From positions 248,001 to 312,000 of the forward strand of contig NC_016472.1 in assembly GCF_000226095.1 (NCBI RefSeq): a stretch of 64,000 nucleotides of DNA, in the 5' to 3' direction. The notes under the pieces were generated by a model. It saw only the letters and a list, made by a program, of their open reading frames with translations, ran no database searches and was not told where the DNA came from. This document shows positions 32,929-45,800 of this stretch, in pieces. The stretch is from Thermothelomyces thermophilus ATCC 42464 (Eukaryota > Ascomycota > Sordariomycetes > Sordariales > Chaetomiaceae). Numbering within the stretch: the stretch's first letter is position 1; every line of letters starts with the position of its first letter. The position numbers and the translations under genes were made by a program.

Positions 32929-35900
32929 ATAGCTACTAACGTTATAGCTAAACAGCTACTTGCCTAGCTTAGTCAACTCTATTAGCGAATCTAGGAATTA
33001 GACTAGAGAGATAAGGCTGCTTAAGCTTAAATGAAGGAACTCGAAAACGGCGAAAAGCACTTGTAGAAATTAGTTAACGAGGCCTATACCAAAATCAAGG
33101 CACTCGAGGGCGCCAAAGCGAGCCGTATTAAGATCAAACTACCTAGTAAATACGGAGGAACTAAGGAGGATCTTATAGGATTCCTAACAAACCTCTAATC
33201 CTACTTCTGGCTTAATGACGATAAGTTTCTAGATGATAAAGCCAAAGTTCTCTACGTAGCTATAAGACTAGAGGGTAAGGCATTTAGATAGTTCGAGCCT
33301 ATATAGAATGACTACCTTACTAAGGAAGACAAAGACAACCGAGACATATTTATATAGGTAGTCTTTTGATCCTATAACCGTTTTGAAGAAGAGCTTTAGA
33401 AGGTTTTTAGTAATAAAGATAAGAAGATTTATATGTAAGAAAGATTTGCTAATCTCTGATAGACTAAGTTAGTAGCTTCCTATACTATATAGTTTAGATA
33501 AGATATACTTAAGTCTTAGCTTAACGATAAGATATTAATATAATTATTCTATAATGGCTTAAAGGAAAAGGTTAAAGATAAGCTATATAAGTATAATTGG
33601 CCTAAGACCCTAGACAAATATATTATATAGGCTATTAGAATCGATAATCGACTCTATATATAGGAGTAGTAGAAACGAGGTCAAATAAATAGAACTATAG
33701 TTAAGGCTAATAATAAGAAAAAGCAAATATACGTTAGTACCTCGTATAGGACGTACCCTGGGGCTATAAATATAGATATAGCATAGAAGTAAGACCGGAA
33801 GAAGACGACTAAAGACAAGTCTAATATTACCTGCTATAACTATAGAAAGAAAGGGCACTATAAGCAAGAATGTCGAAGCCCGAAGAAAGAGTAGAAGATA
33901 GTCCTTAGAAAGGAAATTATAGCTATCGACGAAACTACTAAGGACGTTATCGAAGTAACAGCTACGAGCTACGAAGATAGGAGTAATGATATAGATAGTC
34001 TTGGACACGACGGCAATGGTAAAGACGAATAAGCACCGTACTCCGAACTAGTCACTGTAGACCTAGAGACAGGTCTTGCTAAATAGGACATAGTAGGAGA
34101 GTATATACCGCCAATTTCAATTCTCCTAGCCTTAAGATAATAGGGTTTTATAGTTATATAGAGGTAGGATAGATCGTAAATAACCGATACCTAAGGAATC
34201 GAAAGACCTAGACCTAATATTCTATTCTTCCAGGAACGAATCAAATGGTACTATAATGAAGTTTTCTAGATTAACACGGAACTATATAAATAGGATAGAT
34301 GCTTGACTTGACTTGCCTAGTAGAGTAATAAGATAAAGAACAAGACAAGGGAACTCTAATATATCGTAGAAACTATTAAAGGAGAATAGCCTATAATATA
34401 TAATAGGCCTAATAGCTACGCTAAGTACCTTAATGACTAGTAACTTAGTAACGACGTGCGGAACCTAGAATACTAGTTTATATACGTAAACCGCGGAAAA
34501 GACGAGCGTACGTAGGAAAGCTACTAGAAGAAATATTCCTACCTTAGCGTTAGGGTACCTATAGTCTACGTATAATAGGAAGGATTTAGGAAAGAATTCT
34601 AATACCTCCTAGGCAACGCTATATAACTATACCCTCGATATAAGGTATATATATAAGTGCCCTAGTTCCAATGTATAGTATATAAATGCCAATATTACTT
34701 CCGCGACAAATTCGAAAACAATCACTAGCTAACCCGACAAGGAAATAAGGATAGAAGCCTCCGCCCTATAGAATAGGTCTATAATATGGGAAATAGAGCG
34801 GCCGAATTACTCTAGAAGATCGAAGCCCGTGATCTAGAAGGCATTATAATAGTTCTAAGACGAGTCTAGCCTAGGTACTATAGAATAGGACGAGACATAT
34901 AGGACTTGTACTAGAGTAACGACTACCTCTATCACACAGACAAAAAGAAATCGCGAATTCGGGAGCTCTAGATAAAGCTATAATATATATGACGAAAAGC
35001 AGAACGGACTTAATAGTAGGAAGCCGTAAGCACTTAATAGCTTACGGAAATAAGTACGATTGACGAAGCCGCTATTAGCTAAACAACCGAAGAGGTTAGT
35101 ACTAACCTAGGAAACAGGTCAAGGCCCTTCGAGGGGCCTAGAAACCATTAACGCCCGTATAGTGGCAAGTGGTAGCGTAGTATAGGAAGAACTAGCGTAA
35201 GAGACCACTATATCGAGACCTCCTAGTAGAAATATAGGAAATCGCCGTAATCTTTAGACGACGGCAGTAAGATAAGCGACTATAGATAATAGTATAATGG
35301 AAATAGCACGAAATGCTTATACTAGTAGATAGTAGAGCAGAGATAAACCTAATTTTGCTGACGCTTGTAAATTAGCTACAGATACCCTAGAGAATGAAGC
35401 AGAAGTATAGTATAGTTAAAAAACTATTTCCGACGTAATAGGTATATAAAGAGACTAAACTAATTGATATTATCATAATAGGGAAGACTATAGTAGTTAT
35501 ATTTAGCATTATGGACATAGGTAACGACAAAGATATAATATTAGGGTTACTATAGTATAAAGATTATAACCTAGACATTAGCTAGAGGAATAGTAGCCAC
35601 CTATAACCCTAAACGGAGTCATATTTGACTAGCAAGATAGGGAGCGTATAAAGATTACAAGCAGACGATACTCGGGGGAAGGCATATCCTATAGATCTAC
35701 CGCAAGAGATAGATAATAGCAAGCAGACTACTATAGACTCTAGAAGAGGCAATATAACAATATCAATATCGCGATAGGAGGAACAAGCTAAACCGCCGAT
35801 AGCTATTCTCTCTATTAATAAATGCGGAGTACTGTAATTAGAGCAATAGGTTAAGACAGGAGAAATTTCTAGTATTGCTATAGACGGAACCAAGTTCGTA

Positions 35901-38830
35901 TACTATTAGAAAACCAAGAGACGAGACAAGACTAGGGAAGTACTAAAGGAATACAAAGGATACCTAGCATTCGAACCGAAATATCTAGAAGGACTACTAG
36001 AATACGGCTTATAGGATTATAAGATTAAGCTTAAGGAAAGAGTATAACTAAAGTTCTTTAAAATCTATTATATAAGCTAGACTTAGAACGAAGAATTTAA
36101 GTAATATTTAGAGGAAAACCTTCGAAGAGAACATATCTACCTATCGACATCGCTAGTAAGCTACCTAATCCTATTTATACCTAAGAAAGATAGAAAGCTA
36201 CGGTTATATGTTAACTATTGGTAACTTAATAAATAGACCGTAAAAAACCGATACCTGTTACCGCTAATTTCATAGCTCCGAGATTAGTTAGTAGGAGCTT
36301 AATATTTTACACGTCTTAACTTGCTATTAGCCTATAATTATATATAGATTCAAGAAGGCGACAAGTAGAAAACGGCCTTTAGGATACCCTATAGCCATTA
36401 CAAGTACCTCGTCATGCTATTCGGACTTACGAACGCGCTAGCAACGTTCTAAGCCCTAATTAATCAAGCTATCTAACCCTTTCTCGATAAATTTACGGTA
36501 TATTATCTCGACGACATACTTATTTTCTTTAAGACAATAGACGAATACTAGAAGTATATAAAAGTAGTGCTAGATGTGCTATATATATATAAACTATTAG
36601 TTAACAAGGAAAAGAGCGAATTCTACGTTAGGAAAACGGTATTTTTGGGATATAAAATATTCCTAGGACAAATTCGGATAGAACCTTTAAAGGTTAAAGC
36701 TATTAAGAATTAGCTACGACCGACGTTAGTTACGGAAGTACAAAGCTTTATTAGATTTGGAAACTTCTACTAGATATTCATTAGAAATTTCGGAGTGACT
36801 ATACGATCTTTGTACGAACTTACCAAGAAGAGCGCTAAATTCCAATAGGAAGAGCAATACGAGTAAGCATTTATACAGATCCGTAACGCTATTACTAAAG
36901 ATCTAGTACTAGTACTACCAGACCCTAAGAAGCCATTTGAGGTGGAAACGGACGCTTTAGACTACACTATTAGAGGACAATTAGAACAACGAGACGAATA
37001 AGGAAAGCTATATCCTATAGCCTTCTTTTTAAAGAAGCTCGATAGACTACGTCTTAATTATCCAATCTATAATAAGGAATTACTTACAATTATTAAAGCT
37101 TTTAAGGAATGGCGACTATATCTTAGCGGTATGATTAAACCGGTATAAGTATATATAGATTATAAGAATTTACGATACTTTACGACGACAAAGGAGCTTA
37201 ATAGACGACAAATACGATAGGTAGAATTCCTCGTGGAATTCAACTTTGAGATCTGCTATAAGAAGGGCAAAGAGAACGTACAAGCAGATATCTTAAGCCG
37301 ACGAACGGATTATACGGAAGGACAAATAGAAATAATACTACCGTTATTTAAGGAACGAATAGACAGAACGCTGCATTACGAAACGTGGATACCTATAGAA
37401 GATGATCTACTTGACTTATTCCTAGAATATTACGTAATCTTTTGAGAAGAAAGGATTAACGAGATATAGTATTAAGCAGTACCCGGACTAGTAGTACCTA
37501 ACGGAGTAGAAGAAAGAGATAGGAAACTCTAGTACCAAGGCAAAGTATATATCTATAATAGGGACTAATAGCTACGAATAATTCGAGAACTCTATAAGTC
37601 GAAACTTGGAGGATATAAAGAAGTTACGAAGACTATTGTACAAGTTAGGAAACACTATAACTTTCCATAGTTAATAGCACGAGTTAAGGAAGTTATATAG
37701 AACTACGACATTTATAATCAAAGCAAAACGGCACAATATAAGCTATATAGGCTACTTTAGCCACCGCTAATAGCTGACAAACTATAGAGTTTAGTTACAA
37801 TAGACTTTATTATAAAGCTACCAGAATCTAAGAATATAGCTATAGGAGTAACCTATAATAGTATTCTTACTATAGTAGATCGCCTAACTAAATAGGTATA
37901 CTTCTTTCCCTATAAAGAGTCCTAGATAGCTAAATAGCTAGTAAATGTAATCTATTAGCAAGTTACATTAGTATATGCTTGGCTACAAGAATAAATTACT
38001 AACAGAGACACTAAGTTCGTATTAAAGTTCTAGTAAGCGTTAATATAACGATTAGGCATTAATAGTAAGCTATTAATAGCATATTACCTACAGACTAACA
38101 GACAAATAGAGTAACTAAACCAAGTTATTAAGTAATACCTCCGCTCTTACGTCAACTACTAGCAAGACGACTAGATTATACTATTACTAATAGTATAACT
38201 TGCTTATAATATAACATTAACGGAAACGACCAAAGTCATATCGTTCTTCGCAAACTACGGATATAAAGTAAACCTTAGGCAAGAACTAGAGGTTATAGTA
38301 CTAAGAGCAGTAGTCAAAGCAGAACAAATGTATATACTATATAAGAAGCTTAAAAAGAAACTCGAGTTTATCAAGACCAGAATAAAGAACTACTATAACA
38401 AACATAGGCTTAAGGGACCTTGCCTAGAGAGGGGAGACAAAGTCTACCTAATCGTACGAAACTTACGAACCAAACGACTAAGTACGAAGCTAGACTTCAA
38501 GAAGGTCAGACCCTTCCTTATTAAAGAACGAATTTCGACATCTAACTACCGACTATCGTTACTATTATCTATACGACTATAGACGGATGTTTTTTATATT
38601 TCACTTCTTAAACTAGTACTAAAGAATGTCAAAGTTGCTATACACATTAAAGCAGAAGACAAGGAAGAAGAATAGGACATCGAAGAAATTCTAGATTCAC
38701 GTATTATTAACAGGGAACTATAGTATCTAGTCAAATGGCTTGATTTTAGACTAGAGGACAACTTATAGAAACTAGTTAAGAACTTGAACTGCCCTAAGAA
38801 ACTAAAATAGTTCTATTAGTAGAATCTAGA
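32929..38830 (+). pseudogene. Element E gag-pol (RIP-inactivated)
   Basis: The gag start is mutated (ATA at 32929). Zinc knuckle near 33,832-33,880, extension to about 35,300, protease near 35,315. The RT motif YYLDDILIF is intact near 36,500. RNase H to about 37,320, where a 70-codon patch (37233-37445: FNFEICYKKGKENVQADIL) is free of stops. The integrase C-terminal patch (38328-38582: RGDKVYLIVRNL) is also open. The rest is riddled with TAG/TAA. Confidence 0.83.
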
Positions 38831-39283
38831 TCGACTATAGGCACTAGCTCGGACAAAACGGCCAAGTCGGCCTCCGACAAATCTAGGCCTAAAGAAGACT
38901 AGTTAAACAGGACGTTAGCACCCTAGGACCCTGTCTAAAGTTAAGTCTAAAGAACGAAAAGGGCCTCTTTAGCATTAGCCTCTTCTTGTTCTATACGTTT
39001 TTGTTTGGATATAATCTTTATTACTATAAAAGATTAGCTACAAACATTAAGGTAATAAACTAGGTCACGAATAAGCAGACGCTACATCGGAACTATCGCA
39101 AGAACGACCCTAACGTATGTACTCGCTATAGCGAGAAGAGCCTGATACTATACGACAAGCCAAGTTCCGCTTAAAACACTACGAACACGGTATAACGTCT
39201 ATACCAGAAGAATCGATAAAAGAAGCAAGCGTGGCGTGCTGTTAGGATTTCGAAGATCGGCGCTTAGAGATACGATCTGCTAT
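38794..39283 (-). pseudogene. Element E antisense ORF, coiled coil partly deleted
   Basis: The minus-strand exon reads from a mutated start (ATA at 39283) to a Cys array VIPCSQCFKRNLACR followed by SSRYSEY and GRSCDSS, giving exact C-x2-C-x6-C-x8-C-x2-C-x6-C spacing with two Cys as Tyr. The intron (branch gctaatc, acceptor ttttatag) leads to a coil exon that, compared with element G, lacks a block of about 50 codons. Ends at TAG 38796-38794 inside the pol 3' region. Confidence 0.68.
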
Positions 39284-39409
39284 CTTATTAGCTACTAATA
39301 GTATAGAAAAAAGGAAAAATTACAAGGTATATATAGAAAAGGATATTGGCGCTATTTGAGACGACCTAAAGAGGGCTTTCGGGTTGAAAGCCTCGGAGGG
39401 AGGGCATCA

Positions 39410-39837
39410 TGTCACGGAAATATATATATAGATACCGCCTAAGCTACTAGCACAAACGGGCTAATCAAGCCAAAGGAATGGTAGACTAATCAGGACAGGA
39501 TTACACTTAGTAAGAAGTGATCCTAGTAGAGGATCACTAGCTTACGACATAAGCTAGGTAAGCCAACATAGAGGATCACTACGACTACTAGTAATCCTAG
39601 GATTATATATATATGTAGATAGTCACTCGTTATAGTGGACTCTAGGAGTTTACTAGTGATAGTAACCTATAATTACAGTACTTATACCAAGTATCGCTAA
39701 CTACTATAAGAGATAACTCTAGTGTTATTATGAACCCTTTGGCTTTACCGAATCCCTTAGACGACCTGCCCGCTTGTCCCGCTTAATCTACCTTCGTCTA
39801 AACCCTTTTAGAAGAAGTCTGAGTTAGGTTCGTTATA
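39410..39837 (+). repeat. Element E 3' LTR
   Basis: 428 bp, tgtcacggaaatatatata to aggttcgttata, preceded by purine tract cggagggagggcatca. The same LTR type forms elements G and I. Confidence 0.92.
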
Positions 39838-40735
39838 AGGGCGGATATATCCTCTATAATAGACTAGATAGCTAAGACAAAGACTAATATAACCTTGACA
39901 AGCTTAGTTATAATATCTGGGACCTAGGATATATATACGAATAACTATACTATAGCTATAGAGAAAGTATACTAGGAGTCTAGTATATAGGATATAGGAA
40001 ACCCTTCTAATATAAATTCGGAGACGCTATTAGCTTATACCTATAATACTCCGATTATATTTATATCCTATAGTTTTAATATATAGTATATAAATACTAG
40101 TATCACTTCCGAGAAAAGTATAATATAGGATACTAGCTAATACGGAAAATGAGACTAGAATAAGTGGAACTTCTAGTAATATAGGTATATTATTAAAATA
40201 AAAGTCCTAACTAATAAGTCTAGAAGAAGGAATAGGTATTAGTAGGACTTTATATAATAAAGCTAGCTTGGCCTAGAAAAGCTAGGCACCCTATAGATCC
40301 AAGGTACTAGGAATAGCTATAAGAGATAGCTACTATTAATATAATAGCAATAGAACGATCTTATAGCGAATTAAGACCTAATCTAGGAAACGGATTAGGG
40401 CCCCCTAAAGGGCCTAAAGACTATTAACGCTATAATAGAGAAAAGTGGTAGTATAATATAGGGAGAAGGAGTATAAAAGACTACTCTATCGAGATCTCCC
40501 GGCAGACGTATAGGAATTCGCTACAATATAAGGCTAACGACAAGATAGACGACTTTAGATAACGGCAATATAGAAATAGTATAAGATGCTTACACTAGTA
40601 GACAGTAAAGCAAAGATAAGTCTAATTTTACTAGTACTTATAAACTAACTATAAGTACCCTAGAGAATGAAGAAGAAGTATAGTATAGCTAGAGGACTAT
40701 TTCTAATATAATAGATAGAGCATAGAGGTCAAGCT
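39838..40735 (+). mobile_element. Fragment F: diverged Gypsy, gag extension to protease
   Basis: The translation parallels the gag C-terminal extension of the other elements (for example LRPNLGNGLGPPKGPKD versus LGNGLGPFEGPEN in A) and reaches the protease motif MLTLVDSKAKISLI near 40,589. Identity to A-E is much lower than they share with one another, so this is a separate subfamily. It is truncated at both ends and has no LTR. Confidence 0.68.
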
Positions 40736-41508
40736 AGATAAGGAGTCTCTTCTCTTATATCTTTGCAAATACCCTACCAAAACTTACGGAACTACCATCG
40801 CTAGAAAGCTCTCGAAAACCGCTATCCAACGGTACCACTTTCAACTGCGCGCAAGCCGTTACGGGTGTACAACAGGCATCGCAGGCGTTAGAACCGGACC
40901 CGACCGTAATCCGACCGCACCTCGCGCGCCTGTTAAAATTTTCACCGCATAGGCTACCTAGCGTCCCTAAACGTAACGTCGATTTAAAGCCTATTGCTAA
41001 GCTATTAAGTAGGGAGGCCTATAGCTTTGAACTAATTAAAGGGGGGCCTACTATAGGCTTACCTTACCTTAGATATTAAGGAGCTAAGGGATTTTATTAT
41101 ATAACTAGTTAATCTTATATTAAGCCTTAAATAAGGTAGGGTGTAGGACCTTGCTAATAGGCTCTTATAAGGCCTTATAACTATTATTATAGGCCTAGTT
41201 CTAAACCTATAAGAACTCATAGCTAAGAAAGTTAAAAAGGGGCTTAAAAAAGCCCTTAAGGTTACCCCCTACCTTACCTAGGTATAGGTAGCTATAGGGC
41301 TGTAATAGGGGGTAATAGCCCCCTAAGGAGGCCTATTATCGGCTAAGGTAGTGCTACTATAGGCCTTATAAGAGGTTATAATATAGAACGTAAGCCTATA
41401 GGAGGACCTTAAAGCCCAAACCCTAGCTAAGATAGTCTAAGTAGTTAACAAGGCTTCTAGCTACTAAGGAGCCGTTATAACTAAAAAGCTCCTAAGTAAG
41501 GATATAAT
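40736..41508 (+). other. Possible LINE ORF1 remnant with a RIP-poor open frame
   Basis: A plus-strand frame from 40738 to 41076 has no stop for 113 codons (LTELPSLESSRKPLSNGTTF and following), and 40790-40960 keeps CpA and is GC-richer than its surroundings. From about 41045 another frame reads, through RIP-type stops, as a helical Gln/Lys/Leu-rich protein (QELIAKKVKKGLKKALK, QEDLKAQTLAKIVQVVNKAS). A LINE ORF1 (nucleic-acid-binding, coiled coil) is a guess from composition and neighbouring LINE sequence. Confidence 0.4.
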
Positions 41509-41629
41509 AGTATTATTATTATTATTATTAGTCCTACGCTATTATACTAATAAGTATATTAGAGCCTCTCTATATCACGATTTAGCTGCATAAGGCGACC
41601 CGACAAGGCATACGGAATTAATTAAGAAC

Positions 41630-42057
41630 TGTGACGAACCCAACTCAGACTTCTTCTAAAAGGGTCCAGACGGAGGTAGGTGTAGTGGGACAAGCAGGCA
41701 GGTCGTCTAAGGGATTCGGTGAAGCCAAAGGGTTCATAACAACACTTAGAGTTGTCTCTTACAGTAATCAGCAATGCTTAGTATAAGTACTGTGATTGTG
41801 ATTGTTACCACTGGTGAACTCCCAGAGTCCACCATAACGAGTGACTATCTACATGTATATATAATCCTGGGATCACTAGCAGTCGTGGTGATCATTCATA
41901 CTAGCTTACCTGGCTTATATCGTAAGCTAGTGATCCTCTGCTGGGATCATTTCTTGCCAAGCGTGATCCTGTCCTGATTGGTCTATTATTCCTTCAGCTT
42001 GATTGGCCTGTTTGTGCTAATGGCTTAGGCAGCATCTATATGTATATTTCTATGACA
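41630..42057 (-). repeat. Element G 3' LTR
   Basis: 428 bp, E type. Read on the minus strand it starts tgtcatagaaatatacat and ends gggttcgtcaca. A plus-strand open frame across it (41774-41977) is a shadow of the LTR. Confidence 0.9.
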
Positions 42058-42182
42058 TAATGCCCTCCTTCCGAGGCTTTCGACCTAAAAGCCTTCTTTT
42101 AGGCCGTTTCAAATAGCGCTAATATCCTTCCTATGTATGCCTCGTAATTTTCCCTTTTTCCGTATTGCTAGTGGCTGATAAG

Positions 42183-42825
42183 ATGGCAGATTGTGTTTCT
42201 AAGCGCCGATCCTCGAAATCCTAATAGCGCGCCGCGCTTACTTCTTTTATTGATTCTTCTGGCGTAGACATTATACCGTGTTTATAGTGTTTTAAGCGGA
42301 ACTTAGCTTATTATATAGCGTCAGGCTCTTCTTACTATAGCGAGTACGTATATCAGGGTCGTTCTTACGATGGTTTTAACGTAGCGTCTGCTTATTCGTG
42401 ACCTAGTTTGTTGCCTTAATGTTCGTGGCTAATCTTTTATAGTAACGAAGATTATATCTAAATAAAAGCGTGTAGAACAAGAAGAGGCTAATGCCAAAGA
42501 GGCCCTTTTTGTCCTTTAGACTTAACTTTAGACGGCTGTCGGTCAATTAGCTCGTCTTCGTCGCCAGAAACGTTTCTTGAAGGAGCAGGGTTCCGAGCTG
42601 TTTCATCGAGGTATACAGTCTCTAGAGGAAATAGAGGCAGAAGAACAGAGGGTGCGGGATTCCGAAGCGCGTGTTATTAGTAATATACGGTCCTAGGGTG
42701 TTGACGTCCTGTTTGACTGGTCTTCTTTAGGCCTAGATTTGTCGGAGGCTGACTTGGCTATTTTGTCTGAGCTAGTGCCTACGGTCGATTCGGGTTCTGC
42801 CGGTAGAACTATTCTAGTTTCTTAG
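42183..42825 (+). pseudogene. Element G antisense ORF: Zn2Cys6-like plus coiled coil (best copy)
   Basis: The plus strand is antisense to G's gag-pol. Exon 1 runs 42183-42393: ATG at 42183 (MADCVSKRRSSKS), then Cys/RIP-Tyr positions at C-x2-C-x6-C-x8-C-x2-C-x6-C from IIPCL. The intron is 42394-42442 (49 nt; donor GT changed to AT, branch ggctaatc, acceptor tatag), phase 1. Exon 2 runs 42443-42825: coiled coil (RVEQEEANAKEAL, QLARLRRQKRFLKEQGSEL), IQSLEEIEAEEQRVRDSEARV, then an acidic/hydrophobic tail with DVLFDWSSLGLDLSEADLA. It ends TAG 42823-42825 (or TAA 42841 if that TAG is a RIP product). The 3' part overlaps the pol end. The translation reads like a regulatory or nucleic-acid-binding protein; function unknown. 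Confidence 0.75.
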
Positions 42826-45800
42826 GGTAGTTCAAGTTCTTAACTAGTTCCTATGAGTTATCTTCTAGTCTAAAATCAAGCTATTTGACTAGGTACTGTA
42901 GTTCCCCGTTAATGATACGTGAATCTAGAATTTCTTTGACGTCCTATTCTTCTTCCTCGTCTTCTACTTCAATGTATATAGCAACCTTGGCGCTCTTTAG
43001 TACTAGTTCAAGAAGTGAAATATAAAAAACATCTATCTGTAGTCGTATAGATAATAGTAACGATAGTCGGTAGTTAGATATCGAAATTCGTTCTTTAATA
43101 ACGAAGGGTCCGACCTTTTTAAAGTCTAGCTTTGTGCTTAGTCATTTAGTTTGTAAGTTTTATACAATCAAGTAGACTTTGTCTCCCCTCTCTAGGCAAG
43201 GTCCCTCGAGCCTATGTTTGTTGTAGTAGTTCTTCATTCTAGTTTTGACAAACTCGAGTTCCTTTTTAAGCTTCTTATATAGTGTATACATCTGTTCTAC
43301 TTTGACTACTGCTCTTGGCACTATGACCTCTAGTCCTTGCCTAAGGTCTACTTTATATCCGTAGTTTGCGAAGAACGGTGTGACTTTGGTCGTTTCTGTC
43401 GGCGTCATATTGTAGGCGAGTTATGCTATTGGCAATAGCATGACCTAGTCGTCTTACTAGTAGTTAACGTAAGAACGGAGATACTGCTTAACAACTTGGT
43501 TTAGTCGCTCCATTTGTCTGTCAGTCTGTAGGTGATATGCCGTTGATAGCTTACTATTAACGCCTAATCGTTATATTAACGCTTGCTAGAACTTCGATAT
43601 AAACTTCGTATCTCTGTCGGTGATCCATTTTTGTAGCTAAGTATATATTGATATAACTTGCCGATAGATTATATCTACTAACTATTCTGCTATCTAGGAC
43701 TCCTTATAGGGAAAGAAGTATACCTACTTAGTTAGGCAATCTACTATAGTAAGAATACTGTCGTAGGTCACTCCTATAGCTATGTCCTTAGATTCTGGCA
43801 GCTTTGTAATAAAGTCCATCGTAACTAAACTCTATAGTTTGTTAGCTATTAGTAGTAGCTAAAGTAGCCTATACGGCTTATATCGTACCGTTTTGCTTCG
43901 ATTACAGATATCGTAGTTCCGTACGACTTCCTTAACTTGTACTATTAACTGTGGAAAGTCGTAGTGTTTCTTAACTTGTGCGACAGTCTTCGTAATTCCT
44001 TTGTATCCTCCGAGTTTCGACTTGTAAAGTTCTCGAATCATCCGCAGCTGCTAATCTTTGTCGTAGATATATACTCTGCCTCGGTACTAGAGTTTCCTAT
44101 CTTTTTCTTCCACTCCGCCAGGTACCACTGGTCCGGGTGCTGCTTGATACTGTGCCTCGTTAATCCTTTCTTCTCGAAAGATTGTATAGCATTCTAGGAA
44201 CGAGTCAAGTAGATCATCTTCTACGGGTATCTACGTTTCGTAATATAGCGTTCTGTCTGTTCGTTCTTTGAACAACGGTAGTATTATTTCTATTCGTCCT
44301 TCTATATAATCTGTTTATCGGCTTAAGATGTCTACTTATACGTTCTCTTTGCCTTTCTTATAGTAGATCTCAAAGTTAAATTCTATGAGGAATTCTGCTT
44401 ATTGTATTTGTCGTCTGTTAAGTTCCTTTGTTATTATAAAGTATTATAAGTTCTTATAATCTATATATACTTATACCAGTTTAATCATGCCATTGAGGTA
44501 TAGTCACTATTCCTTAAAAGCTTTAATAATCATAAGTAGTTCCTTATTATAAATCGGATAATTAAGACGTAGTCTATCGAGCTTTTTTAAAAAGAAGGCT
44601 ATAGGATATAGCTTCCCTTGTTTATCTCGTTATCCTAATTGTCCTCTGATAGCATAGTCTAAAGCGTCCGTTTCCACCTCGAATGGCTTCTTAGGGTCTG
44701 GCAGTACTAGTACTAGATCCTTAGTAATAGCGTTATAGATCTACGTAAATGCTTGCTCGTGTCGCTCTTCCTATTAGAATTCGGCGTTCTTTTTGGTAAG
44801 TTTATGTAAAGGTCGTACGATCGCTCCAAAGTTCCTGATGAACATTTGGTAGAAGTTTATAAATCCGATGAAGCTTTATACTTCCGTGACTAACGTTAGT
44901 CGGGGCTAATTCTTAATAGCTTTAACCTTTAAAGGTTTTATCTAGATTTGTCCTAGGGATATTTCGTATCTTAAAAAGACTATCTTCCTAACATGGAATT
45001 CGCTCTTTTCCTTGTTAACTAATAGCTTATACGCGTATAGCGCGTCTAGTACTGCTTTTACGTACTTCCGGTGTTTGTCTATTGTCTTAGAGAAGATAAG
45101 TATATTGTCGAGATAATATACTGTAAATTTGTTAAGAAAGGGTCAGATAGCTTGATTAATCAGGGCTTGGAACGTTGCTAGCGCGTTTATAAGTCCGAAT
45201 AGCATGACAAGGTACTTATAGTGGCTATAGGATGTCCTAAAGGCCGTTTTCTACTTGTTGCCTTCTTTGATCTGTATATGGTTGTAGGCCGATAGCAAGT
45301 CAAGACGTGTAAAATATTAGGCTCCTACTAACTAATCTTGGAGCCGTGAGATTAGCGGTAATAGATATCGGTTTTTCACGGTCTGTTTGTTAAGTTGCTA
45401 ATAGTCGACGTATAACCGTAGCTTTCTGTCTTTCTTAGGCATAAATAGGATTAGGTAGCCTGCTAGCGATGTTAATAGGTAGATATATCCTCTTTAAAGG
45501 TTTTCCTCCAAATATCGCTTAAGTTCTTCGTTCTATATCTAGCTCGTGTAGTAAATCTTAAAGAACTTTAGTTATACTCCTTCTTTAAGCTTAATCTCGT
45601 GATCCTATAGGCCGTGCTCTAGTAATCCTTCTAGATGTTTCGGTTCGAATACTAGGTATCCTATATATTCCTTTGGTACTTCCCTAGTCTTATCTTGTTT
45701 CTTAGTTTTCTAATAGTATATAAACTTGGTTCTATCTATAGCAATACTAGCGATTTCTCCTGTCTCAACCTACTACTCCAATTACAGTGCTCCGCATTTG

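Larger units (their letters stand above)
24937..39837 (+). mobile_element. Element E: Gypsy retrotransposon interrupted in its 5' LTR by element D
   Basis: The 5' LTR is split: 24937-25007 plus 32506-32862 (71 + 357 = 428 bp, one TSD copy removed). The 3' LTR is 39410-39837, also 428 bp. Matching length and U3 type make the pairing firm. The internal part is 32863-39409. No target duplication is visible (tgttt before, agggc after), so the outer junctions may have been changed by recombination. All frames are RIP-mutated. Confidence 0.87.

Noticed and set aside
33610-34008. 132-codon minus-strand frame resembling a membrane protein
   Set aside because: Complement of the gag zinc-knuckle region of element E. 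The same shadow appears in the other elements (for example 26174-26431, 47752-48009). RIP makes the opposite strand AT-rich and leucine-rich.
41774-41977. 67-codon frame in LTR G, repeated at 48898-49101
   Set aside because: Lies wholly within E-type LTR copies and follows LTR symmetry; no coding evidence, other LTR copies are interrupted.
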